Source of the DNA: Chitinophagales bacterium
Lineage (GTDB): Bacteria; Bacteroidota; Bacteroidia; Chitinophagales; LD1
Length of the DNA stretch: 55,266 nt
Assembly (NCBI GenBank): GCA_016786765.1
Contig: JAEUUZ010000040.1
Span: forward strand, 1 to 55,266
Reading direction: 5' to 3'
Under the pieces are notes generated by a model. That model searched no databases. It worked only from the letters and a program-made list of their open reading frames with translations, and was not told the DNA's origin. The position numbers and the translations under genes are program-made. Below are positions 38,661-47,862 of this stretch, in pieces; position 1 is the stretch's first letter; each line of letters begins with the position of its first letter.

Positions 38661-40679
38661 TTATCGAATAATAGTTATTTTCTGAACTGACCGCTGTCCC
38701 TGATATTCTACTTCAACAAAGTAAGTACCTGTTGGAATGCTATCCGTTTTCACTTCATGTGGAACCGAGTTCAATATTGATAATTTCTTATTAATCAATA
38801 CATTACCTACTAAATCAAACAAAGTCACTTTAGCGTTATTCATGGTTGTTCCTGCCTTTAAAAAAAATGAACTTGTAGCCGGATTTGGATATACACTAAA
38901 TTGAACTTCATTGGTGGAGAGAATTCCTGTATGAATAGGTTCTGTACATGGTGCTTTGGGATCGAAGGAGCCTAGCAAATTTCCAACGGTAAACTCGTAA
39001 TGAATATTGCTGCCAAAATCGGGGGTGAATATTTTTATTACAGTATTATTGAATCTTCTGAATGCTAAATTACCGGAAGACTCCAAACCTTGTTGCGTAT
39101 TTAACCACCACGATAATCCATCACCGCCCTCCCATTGCGCATCATAATCGTAAAAATCAAATGTATAACAACCGGGTTGAAGTGAAACTGTATCTAAAAC
39201 GGTTTTAGATACGGGTAAACCGGTTTTGAATAAAACGGTATCTCCATTTTCATTTCTTATCAGATATTTGTTTTCCTCCGGGTGATTGTTTGTTTTAAGA
39301 TTGATTACAAATACAGAATCAACTAATGGAGGAAGATTAAACTTGGCATAAAGGAGATTATTGGCACTAAACTCATCTGTTACACCATTAGGCCAACTCA
39401 CTTCAGCAAAAAACTGTCGATCACTTGTATCCATACCACTCCAATCAAATGAAGGTAAAACTACACGGGCAGTTTGAAATGGTTTCAACTGACCCTGCCA
39501 TTGATAATAGCACTTATTCCCACCTTTAACCCAATAGGCAATATCACAGGCTGTAAGATTATTCTTCCCTATATTTTTAATACTAACAATTGGGTTGCTA
39601 CAAATAGGATTAAAATGCAAATAAGGTTTGTCGCTCGAAGGGGCAATTATTTCCTCCATTGCGACATCGTTATTTTTTTGTGAACCATAACATATTAAAT
39701 AGCTGGCAATGCCATAACCGGCAGTTTCGCCTGATGCTAATACGAAATCATCCATATCAAGATCAATGGAAGCCGTTTGACCGGCAGTGATATAAGATGA
39801 AAGATCAAGTTCAAACACATTAATTTTTTCGCCCGGACACCAGTTGGCGCGATTAAAAATCCAAGTTCCACCTTGTGGAGAAATGGCGTTGATGCCACAA
39901 TCCCCTTTCCAAAGCAAACGACTTACTACTTCTACTCCATTCACTTTGATGTGATAGTTATAGGGCGTGAATTCGCCTGTTGAACCATGGCCCGTCATAA
40001 TCAAATTCAATTTAGCTGTTGTAGTCCCTGTGGGAATTGCAATTGTTTTAGCCGTAGCCACAGACTCAAAACTTGGTCCGTCACTATAGTTAATATACTG
40101 ATTATAAAGTTCGTTTACTTGCAAAACAGTTCGTGAAGGGTTACCTTCTATCATAATGAACTCAACTTTTCCGCTAAATGCATCTGTCCATCCATCGTAA
40201 TGAATACGAACACTTACAGAATCTTTCAGCATTCCGGCATAATCCGTCAAATCATAATAATAGGGATGTGTCCATTGCTTATTGAATCCATTCGACTGCT
40301 GCGCCATATAGGTTCCATAGGGCGTAATTAAACGGCCAACTTCATTGTATTTGACTTGATCAAATTTATTCCAAACCGTATCGTGTGCTACAGTATCGAT
40401 GGAAGCAATTGTAGAATCCAAAAAACCGGTTTTCTTTCCTAAAGAAGTATTTACTGTATAGTCCCAGCCGCTGCAATTGGGTGTTCCACATCCTAGAGTG
40501 AATTTCATGATAATTTTACTCCAGGTTTTGGTATTTGGAAAGGTAACCCACAAATCATCGTTTGAGGGGGGTGAGTTCAAATTAGTATTAATATGGGATG
40601 TTACGATAGTAGTATCGCCCACATTGGCAAAAGTTCCTATAACTAAAAAACAGAATGTTGTTAGTAATACATTTTTCAT
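38661..40679 (-). CDS. PNGase F-like secreted protein with type A T9SS sorting domain
   Basis: The 672-residue protein has a signal peptide ending about residue 19. The region 20-330 resembles peptide-N-glycosidase F and its relatives: C-G-x-x-N-C-S-G-W-D-Y (the Asp aligns by position with the PNGase F catalytic Asp), P-Y-G-T-Y, W-T-H-P-Y-Y-Y-D-L-T-D-Y, M-T-G-H-G, and G-G-T-W-I-F-N-R-A-N-W-C-P-G. PNGase F cleaves N-glycans from glycoproteins; distant members may have other roles, so activity is not assured. The C-terminus is a type A T9SS sorting domain (V-Y-P-N-P-A-T-S-S-F and P-T-G-T-Y-F-V-E-V). Confidence 0.85.
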   Translation of the reverse strand: MKNVLLTTFCFLVIGTFANVGDTTIVTSHINTNLNSPPSNDDLWVTFPNTKTWSKIIMKFTLGCGTPNCSGWDYTVNTSLGKKTGFLDSTIASIDTVAHDTVWNKFDQVKYNEVGRLITPYGTYMAQQSNGFNKQWTHPYYYDLTDYAGMLKDSVSVRIHYDGWTDAFSGKVEFIMIEGNPSRTVLQVNELYNQYINYSDGPSFESVATAKTIAIPTGTTTAKLNLIMTGHGSTGEFTPYNYHIKVNGVEVVSRLLWKGDCGINAISPQGGTWIFNRANWCPGEKINVFELDLSSYITAGQTASIDLDMDDFVLASGETAGYGIASYLICYGSQKNNDVAMEEIIAPSSDKPYLHFNPICSNPIVSIKNIGKNNLTACDIAYWVKGGNKCYYQWQGQLKPFQTARVVLPSFDWSGMDTSDRQFFAEVSWPNGVTDEFSANNLLYAKFNLPPLVDSVFVINLKTNNHPEENKYLIRNENGDTVLFKTGLPVSKTVLDTVSLQPGCYTFDFYDYDAQWEGGDGLSWWLNTQQGLESSGNLAFRRFNNTVIKIFTPDFGSNIHYEFTVGNLLGSFDPKAPCTEPIHTGILSTNEVQFSVYPNPATSSFFLKAGTTMNNAKVTLFDLVGNVLINKKLSILNSVPHEVKTDSIPTGTYFVEVEYQGQRSVQKITIIR

Positions 40680-40787
40680 GCAGCAATAATTATTTCAAGT
40701 TGAAAGTAAATATTTTTTTGATGCCTTATGAAACGAAAAACGCGATTGTATAAAAACCCTTTGTGTATAGGTGTTACAAGGATGCTA

Positions 40788-40866
40788 TAAAAAAAATGAG
40801 AGGACGTCACCCCTAACGCCCTCTCAAGAAAACCCCGACTTGTAGAAAGTCGGACCTATGAAAATC
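40788..40866 (-). repeat. Two-hairpin intergenic element, copy B (inverted relative to copy A)
   Basis: Read on the minus strand this matches 16079-16154. Hairpin 1 is CCGACTT/AAGTCGG; GGGGTTTT follows; hairpin 2 is GAGAGGGCGT/ACGTCCTCTC (one G-T wobble replacing A-T); then a T8 run. In hairpin 1, CC/GG pairs of copy A are TT/AA here, so pairing is kept. It sits about 110 bp downstream of the 40977-41369 gene in the same direction, so it could terminate that operon. Confidence 0.65.
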
Positions 40867-40976
40867 AGTGCAATGATATGCCTTTTTTGAAAAAAAGAAA
40901 AATTTTTTTTACTTTTTTCTTACATACATTTAATGCAGTTAAGTATTTTTTAATAACTCAATACTCTCAAGGCTAT

Positions 40977-41369
40977 TCAGTTGTCTTCCTGCTGATTATA
41001 AATCAGTGCCCAAGTCTTTTTCTTTGCGCTAAATACATATATTGAATGCACTTCATATGTCACATAGGCACCTTCTGGCCCGAGTATATTTTTATCAATG
41101 CTTTTATTGTCATCTAATCGTAAATAATCGGCTTTATCAAAGTGAGACGTTACATACCCAAGTACACGAATAGTCTTTTTTTGACATTTGTCAGCTATGC
41201 CTCGGGGAATATCGAACAGCATGTTATTAAATAGGTATCCCTCATTACTCTTATAACGCTTATCAAAGTGGCCTTCTATAGTATCGCAATGAAAAGGACT
41301 GGGCGGTAACTGTGCAACACTAGCGTTGAATACTAGCCCAATAAAAAGCAGAAAAATATACCGGTTCAT
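40977..41369 (-). CDS. Small secreted protein of unknown function
   Basis: The 130-residue protein has a signal peptide (M-N-R-Y-I-F-L-L-F-I, cleavage after S-V-A near residue 19). The mature part is about 110 residues and contains two cysteines (F-H-C-D and D-K-C-Q) that may form a disulphide. I recognise no family. It starts 1 bp after tilS, so it is co-transcribed with tilS and the TPR gene. Confidence 0.75.
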   Translation of the reverse strand: MNRYIFLLFIGLVFNASVAQLPPSPFHCDTIEGHFDKRYKSNEGYLFNNMLFDIPRGIADKCQKKTIRVLGYVTSHFDKADYLRLDDNKSIDKNILGPEGAYVTYEVHSIYVFSAKKKTWALIYNQQEDN

Positions 41370-41370
41370 T

Positions 41371-42720
41371 TCAAATTGTTTTATCTACCTTTACCACCAG
41401 CACTTTAGTCGTTGAAGTCGTTATCTTAAATCGCTCATCGGTTCTGTAGTCTACTACCCATGCAATTCGCTCACCGGAAAGTAAAATAGCCACATCTTCT
41501 TTAGCAGTTAAATTCAATTTCATGTCTTTGAAAAACTTACTTACTTTCTTCTTTTTGTTCTTCATGCCGAACGGATAAAAATAATCACCCGAGCGCTTAT
41601 ATCGTATTGTTAAGGGAAATTGTAATTGAGCATAATCAAAATAGGCAATAGTATTTTCGCTTTTGATTTTCACTTCATGGGCGGGAACCAATGAGAATGT
41701 AAATTTGGATGCGCCAAATTGAATTGTACGGTTATTTGCAATTTCAGCTTCGTCAATCATTCCAATACTTTGGGTATGTTCCTTAAGCGGTGAAAGCATC
41801 AAATGTGTTCTGTCTTTTATTACTTGATGAGACGAAGAAAGAAATCGTTTGCCAGATGAAGCAGATAAGGTTTGAACGATAAGCGCTGTTTGTGTTTTAT
41901 TAAATCCAAAATCTTTCAAGAATTCATAAAGCACAACTTCAGGATTTTCTTTTTTCTTCAACATAAGGATAGGAATGTGAAACTCCTCCCCTTTCGGAAT
42001 AAACAATTTAGCACGTTCCTTGGCAATGGTGCGATTATAAATACCTTCCAATTCCTGATAAATAGGCAACTGAGCGATTAATGTTGCTTTGAAATTCGGA
42101 TTCAATGTCTGTAACATTGGAATCAATTCATGTCGAACCTTATTGCGTTCATACTTTAAAGAAGCATTACTGCTATCGGTTCTATAGTTCAAGTTTTGTT
42201 CATTACAATAAGATTCAATTTCATCGCGAAAAGCAAACAACAACGGACGAACAATTAAATCCCGTTTCACCTTCATCCCACGCAAACCTCGAATCCCGGT
42301 GCCTTTTACAAAGTGTTGCAATACCGTTTCCACTTGATCATCGGCATGATGAGCAGTAGCAATGTAATCGAGCTTATTCGCTTTACGAATTTGCTCAAAC
42401 CAATTGTAGCGTAGCGTTCTGGCTTCCTCTTGCACACTACTACTTTTGTTTCCCATATCAAAACGTACCGTATGAAAATGCACTTCATATCGTTCAGCTA
42501 ATGCTTTCACGAATGTTTCATCGCCATCCGACTCCTCGCCTCTCAATCCAAAATTACAGTGCGCAATTTCGAACCTAAATCCGGCTTTGTGAAACAAATC
42601 CACTAAAACTACCGAATCTATTCCACCGCTCACGGCTAATAATGTCCGCTTCTTTGCCAAAGGTAACTTCGCTCCTTTGGCAAAATTTAAGAAACGCGCT
42701 AATAAGTTAATATCGCTCAT
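41371..42720 (-). CDS. tilS: tRNA(Ile)-lysidine synthetase
   Basis: TilS attaches lysine to C34 of tRNA-Ile(CAU), changing its decoding to AUA. The N-terminal PP-loop A-V-S-G-G-I-D-S-V is followed by the family motifs H-C-N-F-G-L-R-G-E-E-S-D and A-H-H-A-D-D-Q-V-E-T. The C-terminal domain is present (about 350-449), giving a full-length 449-residue form. The start overlaps the TPR gene stop by 4 bp, indicating translational coupling. Confidence 0.95.
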   Translation of the reverse strand: MSDINLLARFLNFAKGAKLPLAKKRTLLAVSGGIDSVVLVDLFHKAGFRFEIAHCNFGLRGEESDGDETFVKALAERYEVHFHTVRFDMGNKSSSVQEEARTLRYNWFEQIRKANKLDYIATAHHADDQVETVLQHFVKGTGIRGLRGMKVKRDLIVRPLLFAFRDEIESYCNEQNLNYRTDSSNASLKYERNKVRHELIPMLQTLNPNFKATLIAQLPIYQELEGIYNRTIAKERAKLFIPKGEEFHIPILMLKKKENPEVVLYEFLKDFGFNKTQTALIVQTLSASSGKRFLSSSHQVIKDRTHLMLSPLKEHTQSIGMIDEAEIANNRTIQFGASKFTFSLVPAHEVKIKSENTIAYFDYAQLQFPLTIRYKRSGDYFYPFGMKNKKKKVSKFFKDMKLNLTAKEDVAILLSGERIAWVVDYRTDERFKITTSTTKVLVVKVDKTI

Positions 42721-43037
42721 TCTTCTATATTAAAAAGGGCTTCTTGCAACTCTCCCATTGTTTTAAAATCTTTTGTTGTTCGTGCAATTAACATTCCTGC
42801 TTCAAATATCGTTTTGGCGCGCTGAATTTCGCCATTTTCGGCCAATAACAGCCCTAATTGGTAATAGACAGGCAAATAATTCGGAAATTTAAACATGGTT
42901 TCTTCAAAAAAGGCTATTGCTTCCGACCTATTCCCCAGTTCGATATACTCTAACCCCAGCGCATAGGTTGGAAAGGGGTCTGCGGGCATTAATGTCCTCA
43001 TTTCGAGTAATTTGTTAATTCTTATTTCTCTTTGCAT
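42717..43037 (-). CDS. Small tetratricopeptide-repeat protein
   Basis: The 106-residue protein contains about two TPR units (A-L-G-L-E-Y-I-E-L-G-N, then Y-Y-Q-L-G-L-L-L-A-E-N-G, each followed by the A-x-x-x-F pattern), suggesting a small protein-binding adaptor. ATG 43037 (M-Q-R-E-I-R-I-N-K) is chosen over ATG 43061, which would put the coding region inside the palindromic operator. It heads the minus-strand operon with tilS and is divergent from etfB. Confidence 0.8.
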   Translation of the reverse strand: MQREIRINKLLEMRTLMPADPFPTYALGLEYIELGNRSEAIAFFEETMFKFPNYLPVYYQLGLLLAENGEIQRAKTIFEAGMLIARTTKDFKTMGELQEALFNIEE

Positions 43038-43055
43038 AAACGTCAAAACAATTCT

Positions 43056-43075
43056 TACCAAACGAACGTTTGGTA
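43056..43075. promoter_or_regulatory. Palindromic operator, TetR-type, upstream of etfB
   Basis: Perfect inverted repeat: 9-bp arms TACCAAACG and CGTTTGGTA separated by AA. Length and symmetry fit a TetR-family dimer site. It overlaps the TTTG that could be the -33 element of etfBA and lies between divergent start codons, so it may control both directions. Confidence 0.6.
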
Positions 43076-43099
43076 TTGTGAAGTTATTACATAATTTCG
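43069..43099 (+). promoter_or_regulatory. Probable etfBA promoter
   Basis: TTTG (43069-43072), 19 bp spacing and TAATTTCG (43092-43099, one mismatch from TAnnTTTG) fit the Bacteroidota promoter. The etfB ATG follows at 43134. The -33 half lies inside the operator palindrome. Confidence 0.45.
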
Positions 43100-43133
43100 C
43101 TTCGCTAAAAAATAAAATAAACCTTATAAAAAC

Positions 43134-43874
43134 ATGAAAATATTAGTGCCCATCAGCAAAGTGCCTGATACTACATCGAAAATTGCCTTTGTAGACAACA
43201 ACACCAAATTCAGCACCGACAATGTTCAATTTATCATGAATCCAACCGATGAGTGGTATGCATTAACAAAAGCATTAGAATTAAAAGAAGCGCAAGGCGG
43301 AGAAGTAGTGGTGATTCACGCGGGACTTGCCGATAGTGAACAAGTCATTCGTAAAGCCTTAGCTATTGGTGCTGATTCAGCTTTCCGTATTGATATGGAT
43401 CCAACAGATGCATATGCTATTTCAGTAGAAATTGCGAATCACGCCAAAACCGGTGGATACGATTTAGTAATTACAGGTAAAGAAACTATTGACTATAACA
43501 GTTTTGAAGTAGGTGGAATGGTTGCAGAATTGTTGGACTGGAATGCAGTTGCCTTAGTGTCTAAATTAGATATTGCCGGAGGTAAAGCGACAGCTACTAG
43601 AGATATTGAAGGAGGAACTGAAACCGTTGAATTTTCGTTACCTGCTGTAATTTGCGCTACTAAAGACTTAGCAGCAGCTAGAATTCCGAACATGAAAGGA
43701 ATTATGGCTTCAAGAACTAAACCATTAACTGTTTTAGCAGCAACAGGAGCTGATAAATTGACTTCAATTGCGAGTTATCAAACACCTGAGAAAGCGAAAG
43801 AGTGTAAATATGTATCCGTAGATAACGTAGCCGAATTGGTTCGATTATTACACGAAGAAGCAAAAGTGATTTAA
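43134..43874 (+). CDS. etfB: Electron transfer flavoprotein beta subunit
   Basis: EtfB (246 residues) pairs with EtfA to carry electrons from acyl-CoA and other dehydrogenases to the quinone pool; the beta subunit binds AMP. Family features are K-I-L-V-P-I-S-K-V-P-D-T at the start, the N-P-T-D-E-W-Y-A segment, and D-L-V-I-T-G-K-E-T-I-D-Y-N with the signature region after it. It is followed by etfA after 35 bp. Confidence 0.95.
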   Translation: MKILVPISKVPDTTSKIAFVDNNTKFSTDNVQFIMNPTDEWYALTKALELKEAQGGEVVVIHAGLADSEQVIRKALAIGADSAFRIDMDPTDAYAISVEIANHAKTGGYDLVITGKETIDYNSFEVGGMVAELLDWNAVALVSKLDIAGGKATATRDIEGGTETVEFSLPAVICATKDLAAARIPNMKGIMASRTKPLTVLAATGADKLTSIASYQTPEKAKECKYVSVDNVAELVRLLHEEAKVI

Positions 43875-43909
43875 TAACGCATTTTCAAAAACACATTTAA
43901 ACAAAATAT

Positions 43910-44884
43910 ATGTCAGTATTAGTATTTGTAGAAATAGCAGACGGAAAAATAAAAAAGGCAGCTTACGAAGCGGCTTACTATGCAGCTAAAACAGCTGAAT
44001 TAACCGGTACAACTGCAGAAGCAGTAGTTTTAGGAACAGCAGGTGCAGATGAATTAGCGAATTTAGGCAACTTCGGTATTGCAAAAATTCACCATGCAAA
44101 CGATGCTCGATTCAACACATTCGATTCTAAAGCATTTGCGAAAGCCATTGCAGAAAAAGCAGCAGGAGCAGATATCGTTGTATTATCGTTCGGTCCAAAC
44201 GGAAAATTATTAGCACCACGTGTAGCTGTTCGTTTGAAAGCAGGTTATGTGCCGGGTGCAGCTGAATTGCCTACATTTGAAGGAGGTACATTGAAAGTAG
44301 TTAAGAATGTATTCTCTGGTAAAGCAAAAGCATTCTATCAAGTAGCAACAACGAAGAAAGTGGTTGCTGTTAGTCCGAATTCATTATCACCTGTAAAGGG
44401 AAGCGGTACTGCTGCTGTTGAGGCTTTTGCACCTGCAGTAAGTGATGCTGATTTTGGAACAGTAGTGAAATCGGTAGATAAATTAACCGGACATATTCCT
44501 TTAACAGAGGCCGACTTAGTTGTATCTGCAGGTAGAGGTTTGAAAGGACCTGAAAACTGGGGAATGATTGAAGAGTTAGCCAACGAAATGGGCGCTGCTA
44601 CAGCTTGTTCTCGTGCCGTTGCTGATGTAGATTGGCGTCCACACCACGAACACGTGGGACAAACAGGTTTCATGGTAAAACCGAATTTGTATATCGCAGT
44701 GGGGATCTCAGGAGCAATTCAACACTTAGCAGGTGTGAACCAATCAAAAGTAATTGTAGTTGTAAACACCGATCCAGAGGCTCCGTTCTTTAAAGCGGCT
44801 GATTATGGTATTGTTGGCGATGCATTTGTTGTAGTACCAAAATTGATTGAAGAATACAAAAAATTCAAAGCGGCAGCACATTAA
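43910..44884 (+). CDS. etfA: Electron transfer flavoprotein alpha subunit
   Basis: EtfA (324 residues) binds FAD through its C-terminal domain: S-A-G-R-G-L-K-G-P-E-N-W, C-S-R-A-V-A-D-V-D-W-R-P-H-H-E-H-V-G-Q-T-G, and I-A-V-G-I-S-G-A-I-Q-H-L-A-G, the ETF-alpha signature. It works with EtfB in beta-oxidation and amino-acid degradation. An intrinsic terminator follows. Confidence 0.95.
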   Translation: MSVLVFVEIADGKIKKAAYEAAYYAAKTAELTGTTAEAVVLGTAGADELANLGNFGIAKIHHANDARFNTFDSKAFAKAIAEKAAGADIVVLSFGPNGKLLAPRVAVRLKAGYVPGAAELPTFEGGTLKVVKNVFSGKAKAFYQVATTKKVVAVSPNSLSPVKGSGTAAVEAFAPAVSDADFGTVVKSVDKLTGHIPLTEADLVVSAGRGLKGPENWGMIEELANEMGAATACSRAVADVDWRPHHEHVGQTGFMVKPNLYIAVGISGAIQHLAGVNQSKVIVVVNTDPEAPFFKAADYGIVGDAFVVVPKLIEEYKKFKAAAH

Positions 44885-44927
44885 TTCAATAAGAAGCTTT
44901 TAGCCACTAGCTTTTAGAAAATAAAGA

Positions 44928-44960
44928 AACACCAGGTTCGAAAGAGCTTGGTGTTTTTTT
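44928..44960 (+). terminator. Intrinsic terminator with GAAA tetraloop after etfA
   Basis: A 12-bp stem (AACACCAGGTTC / GAGCTTGGTGTT, two G-U pairs) is closed by a GAAA (GNRA) tetraloop and followed by a run of seven T (with the stem's last two bases, nine). It ends the etfBA operon. Confidence 0.85.
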
Positions 44961-45021
44961 GTTTTCAAAAGTGAATGCCATAAAAAATGATTTTGTATTT
45001 TGCCCGAAACAAAAACGATTC

Positions 45022-46671
45022 GTGGAAAAACTATTCAGAAAAAAATCGGTGAATGCCGCTATTCAAGATGCTACTGCAGTTGGAGAAAACGAACATTCAG
45101 GACTTAAACGCTCTCTCACTGTTGTCGATCTTACAGCATTAGGTATTGCGGCTGTGGTAGGTGCAGGAATTTTCTCTACTATCGGTAAGGCGAGTTTTGA
45201 GGGTGGACCGGGCATTGTGCTTTTGTTTCTTTTCATTGCTTTCGTTTGTGGCTTTTCAGCGCTTTGTTATGCTGAGTTTGCTAGCCTTGTTCCGGTATCT
45301 GGTAGCGCTTATACATACTCGTATGTGGCTTTCGGAGAATTAATTGCTTGGATTATCGGCTGGGATTTATTGATGGAATACGCCATCGGTAATATCGTTG
45401 TGGCTATTTCGTGGAGTGGCTATTTTGCTTCCTTTCTCAAAGGTTTTGGCATACACATTCCGGCCTTTTTACTTACTGATTATTGGTCCGCTAAAAATGG
45501 AGTGAACGAATTAGCCATTGCTGCATGGAACACAGCTCCTACCCTTTTGGGGGCAAAAGTAATCTGCAATATACCTGCATTTCTAATTGTAGTGATTATC
45601 ACCGCGATTATTTACGTAGGTATCAAAGAGAGTAAACGCTCCGCCAATGCCATGGTGGTATTGAAACTAATTGTGATTCTTATTGTCATTGCTATTGGAG
45701 TGTTTTATGTTAATCCGGGCAATTGGATTCCTTTCCTACCCAACGGAGCTAAAGGAGTACTCGGAGGTATTTCATCCGTTTTCTTTGCCTACATAGGTTT
45801 TGACGCTATCTCCACCACCGCTGAAGAATGCAAAAACCCACAACGCGACTTACCGCGCGGAATGATTTATTCGCTCATTATATGCACCATATTGTACGTT
45901 GTTATCGCACTGATTCTTACCGGTATGGTGAGCTATACGCAGCTAAACGTAAGCGAGCCATTAGCTTTTGTTTTTGAAAAAGTAGGATTGAATTGGATTG
46001 CCGGCTTAATTGCAGTGAGTGCCGTTGTGGCTACAGCATCAGTTTTATTGGTCTTTCAAATCGGACAACCGAGAATTTGGATGAGCATGAGTCGCGATGG
46101 TTTATTACCGAAAGTATTCAGTAAAGTACATCCGAAATACGGCACTCCTTCTTTCTCTACTATCCTTACAGGCTTTGTTGTAGCTATTCCTGCCTTGTTT
46201 GCTAATATGGATTTGATGGTAGACTTAACGAGTATAGGAACATTGTTTGCCTTTGCATTAGTTTCGGCAGGTGTAATGAAAATGCATACTGAAGGCATTC
46301 ACAAACCTTCTTTCAAAGTAACTTACATCAATGCGCAATGGATTTATCCAATCGCTTCAGTCATTGTTTTTGCAGTGTGGCTGTTCTTATACCCTACTTC
46401 GTTTGTTAGTTACTTAGGATTAAACAATGGCATTGATTTTACTCTATTGCGACCAGCCTTACCACATTACATGTTCCTTGCACTCGTTGCTTGGTTAGCC
46501 GTGTATTCCATTAAGAACAAAGCGTCTTTAATTCCATTGCTTTCCTTTTTGGCTTGCGGATATTTACTCAGCGAATCGGGTGCAACGAACTGGGAGCGAT
46601 TTATCCTTTGGTTGATTATCGGATTAATTATTTACTTCGCATATGGTTACAAGAGAAGTAAACTGGCTTAA
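45022..46671 (+). CDS. APC-family amino-acid permease
   Basis: The roughly 549-residue protein has about twelve to fourteen membrane segments. The APC-family N-terminal motif G-I-A-A-V-V-G-A-G-I-F-S-T-I-G and P-V-S-G-S-A-Y-T-Y-S-Y-V-A-F-G-E are diagnostic of the cationic amino-acid transporter-like branch. Substrate is not determinable. The frame opens at a TTG (44959) inside the etfA terminator, which cannot be the true start. GTG 45022 (then E-K-L-F-R-K-K-S) gives the N-terminus usual for Bacteroidota homologues and is preferred. Its 3' end overlaps the NlpC/P60 gene by 29 bp. Confidence 0.9.
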   Translation: MEKLFRKKSVNAAIQDATAVGENEHSGLKRSLTVVDLTALGIAAVVGAGIFSTIGKASFEGGPGIVLLFLFIAFVCGFSALCYAEFASLVPVSGSAYTYSYVAFGELIAWIIGWDLLMEYAIGNIVVAISWSGYFASFLKGFGIHIPAFLLTDYWSAKNGVNELAIAAWNTAPTLLGAKVICNIPAFLIVVIITAIIYVGIKESKRSANAMVVLKLIVILIVIAIGVFYVNPGNWIPFLPNGAKGVLGGISSVFFAYIGFDAISTTAEECKNPQRDLPRGMIYSLIICTILYVVIALILTGMVSYTQLNVSEPLAFVFEKVGLNWIAGLIAVSAVVATASVLLVFQIGQPRIWMSMSRDGLLPKVFSKVHPKYGTPSFSTILTGFVVAIPALFANMDLMVDLTSIGTLFAFALVSAGVMKMHTEGIHKPSFKVTYINAQWIYPIASVIVFAVWLFLYPTSFVSYLGLNNGIDFTLLRPALPHYMFLALVAWLAVYSIKNKASLIPLLSFLACGYLLSESGATNWERFILWLIIGLIIYFAYGYKRSKLA

Positions 46672-47185
46672 TTCGGCTTTACTCTGCCTTTTGTTCTTCG
46701 TTGGAACACAAATTAGTTACGCGCAATACGACAGTATTCCCGGTAAAAATTACTCGTACCTCAATTTTAACGCTGTACAAGATTTCTATAATCAACACGG
46801 GCTCTCCTTAATTGATGCCGACAATGCCGATTTATATTTTGAGATATACGATTGGAAAGGCACCCCTTATCGCTATGGCGGCCGTTCGAAACAAGGTGTT
46901 GACTGCTCTGATTTTGTATCGGTGATGTACGAACGCATCTATAACAAAAAAGCGCAAGGCAGTTGTACCGATATCTACAAGAAAACCTATGAAATCGATG
47001 TATCGCAACTCATGGAAGGCGATTTGGTGTTCTTTAGTATTCGCTCGTATATGTCTCATGTTGGCCTATATTTGGGGAACAACAAATTCGCACATGCCAC
47101 AGTACATGGTGGAGTAATGGTGAGCGATTTAGAAGAACCTTACTACAAAAAACATTTTTTAAAAGCAGCCCGTTTTTCGGAATAA
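46643..47185 (+). CDS. C40-family (NlpC/P60) peptidoglycan peptidase
   Basis: The 180-residue protein has a signal peptide ending I-S-Y-A-Q (about residue 28). The NlpC/P60 domain (about 70-175) has catalytic Cys 88 (G-V-D-C-S-D-F), His 139 (M-S-H-V-G-L-Y) and His 151 (A-H-A-T-V-H-G). Such enzymes cut D-Glu to diamino-acid bonds in peptidoglycan peptides. All catalytic residues are present. The start lies inside the permease 3' end (29-bp overlap). Confidence 0.92.
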   Translation: MVTREVNWLNSALLCLLFFVGTQISYAQYDSIPGKNYSYLNFNAVQDFYNQHGLSLIDADNADLYFEIYDWKGTPYRYGGRSKQGVDCSDFVSVMYERIYNKKAQGSCTDIYKKTYEIDVSQLMEGDLVFFSIRSYMSHVGLYLGNNKFAHATVHGGVMVSDLEEPYYKKHFLKAARFSE

Positions 47186-47221
47186 TGTATTACCTTTCGA
47201 CAACTTAACCGAGTTTAGCAT

Positions 47222-47860
47222 ATGAAATCGCTTGTTACATCTTTACTGATTTTGTTTTCCGTTAGTCTTTTTGCCTTTGATGGTCGTGTTACCATTAAAT
47301 ACAAAACCTACAACAAAGTAGCCGACAACTACGAGTTTCTATGGAAGTTCAGTGGATCTAAGTGTCTTTTAGAGATGACCCGAAAAACAACGGAGAAAAC
47401 AGCTCCAACCTATCTTATTCCGGATGCAACTACAGGTAAGCTGATTATGTTTGCGAAAGACGATGCGGCAAAAGAAAAGAACTATTATGCATTGAATGTT
47501 GGCGATATCAACGGTGGAGTAAGTGGAGTAACCGGACAAGCAACAGGCGAAAAACGTACCATAAATGGCTTAGATTGCGAGAAATATACGTTTCAAAACG
47601 CAACACTTACTTGCGAAGCATGGGTTGCAAAATCCATCGCTGTAAACTGGACGAACATCGCTCCTTTCTTTAAAACTTCACTTGAAATTCAAGGATTGGC
47701 GAGTTTGAATGTAAGCGGATTTCCGGTGGCTGCTACCACTAAAGACGAGCGTGGCCTGATTATCAACAACTACGAACTCACCAATTACAGTGCAGGTAAA
47801 GTAGACGAAGCAGAAGTGAGTATTCCTGCCGGTTATACCTTATACAGTACAAAGAAGTAA
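47222..47860 (+). CDS. DUF4412-like secreted protein
   Basis: The 212-residue protein has a signal peptide (M-K-S-L-V-T-S-L-L-I, ending about residue 18). The mature start F-D-G-R-V-T-I-K-Y resembles DUF4412 periplasmic proteins, which share a lipid-binding-like beta fold; the G-L-D-C-E-K-Y and C-E-A-W-V-A segments fit. The molecular role is unknown. It lies 36 bp after the NlpC/P60 gene and converges with the GT2 gene, 2 bp between stops. Confidence 0.7.
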   Translation: MKSLVTSLLILFSVSLFAFDGRVTIKYKTYNKVADNYEFLWKFSGSKCLLEMTRKTTEKTAPTYLIPDATTGKLIMFAKDDAAKEKNYYALNVGDINGGVSGVTGQATGEKRTINGLDCEKYTFQNATLTCEAWVAKSIAVNWTNIAPFFKTSLEIQGLASLNVSGFPVAATTKDERGLIINNYELTNYSAGKVDEAEVSIPAGYTLYSTKK

Positions 47861-47862
47861 GC

